The position numbers and the translations under genes were made by a program. From contig NC_090280.1 of NCBI RefSeq assembly GCF_037392515.1, forward strand, positions 25,983,118 through 26,047,117: a DNA stretch of 64,000 nucleotides, in the 5' to 3' direction. This document shows, piece by piece, positions 63,920-64,000 of this stretch. Position 1 is the first letter of the stretch. Each line of letters opens with the position of its first letter. Origin of the DNA: Haliotis asinina (Eukaryota > Mollusca > Gastropoda > Lepetellida > Haliotidae). The notes below the pieces were generated by a model, which worked only from the letters and a program-made list of their open reading frames with translations, ran no database searches and was not told the DNA's origin.

Positions 63920-64000
63920 GGCTCTGGCAGTGGCTACCTCTGGCAATGACTACCTCTGGCAGAGACTACCTCTGGCAATGACTACCTCTGGCAGAGACTA
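63920..64000. repeat. 18-bp tandem repeat at the right edge
   Basis: Units of ctacctctggca(a/g)(t/a)ga recur from about 63932 to the end of the window and probably continue beyond it. Confidence 0.9.

Overview
The window is eukaryotic, intron-containing and very repeat-rich. It looks molluscan, most likely an abalone-like vetigastropod. That placement is inference: it rests on about fifteen copies of tRNA-like SINEs whose core (GTGTGAAGCCCATTTCTGG, ending in an aaactcactcactcac tail) I associate with Haliotis, and on the mix of I-superfamily LINE, CR1/L2-like LINE, DIRS and Tc1 remnants. No bacterial-style operon, rRNA gene or CRISPR array was seen.

Two host genes can be assembled by hand from splice sites and phases, and both are immunoglobulin-superfamily genes. 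Gene 1 (minus strand, 24024 down to 15815) has ten coding exons that join in frame to 488 aa: signal peptide, a V-like Ig domain, two C2-like Ig domains, one transmembrane helix and a tyrosine-rich cytoplasmic tail with one strict ITIM. A 16-nt microexon is needed to keep the tail in frame. Gene 2 (plus strand, 47859 to beyond 57233) has five exons coding a signal peptide and two Ig domains, each split by an internal intron; its 3' end was not found.

Gene 1 lies in the left arm of an old, decayed inverted duplication. Sequence from about 13.56 to 26.05 kb reappears in reverse order and orientation, with large losses, from about 36.0 to 42.5 kb. The right arm keeps broken copies of the V-like exon and the third Ig exon, the flanking intron, a shared SINE and a shared LINE/Tc1 junction. 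The centre is filled by nested retrotransposons: an I-like LINE (26.35-35.78 kb) interrupted by a second full-span I-like LINE (29.196-34.138 kb, 12-bp target-site duplication), itself interrupted by a CR1/L2-like LINE 3' end (30.06-30.42 kb).

Layout: 1-0.44 kb, 5' end of an I-like LINE running off the left edge; 0.44-13.5 kb, mostly non-coding with micro/minisatellites and a CR1/L2-like LINE inserted into a minisatellite; 13.5-24.8 kb, gene 1 and left arm; 24.8-37.4 kb, LINE/Tc1 nest; 37.5-42.5 kb, right arm with Ig pseudogene and an expanded 40-bp minisatellite; 42.5-47.8 kb, unassigned, with an unidentified decayed protein-coding remnant at 44.0-44.75 kb; 47.86-57.23 kb, gene 2, its third intron packed with I-like LINE fragments; 57.7-62.3 kb, a decayed DIRS-type tyrosine-recombinase retrotransposon; the rest is repeats and a SINE.

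Exon models come from reading splice sites and phase only; no transcript or database comparison was available.
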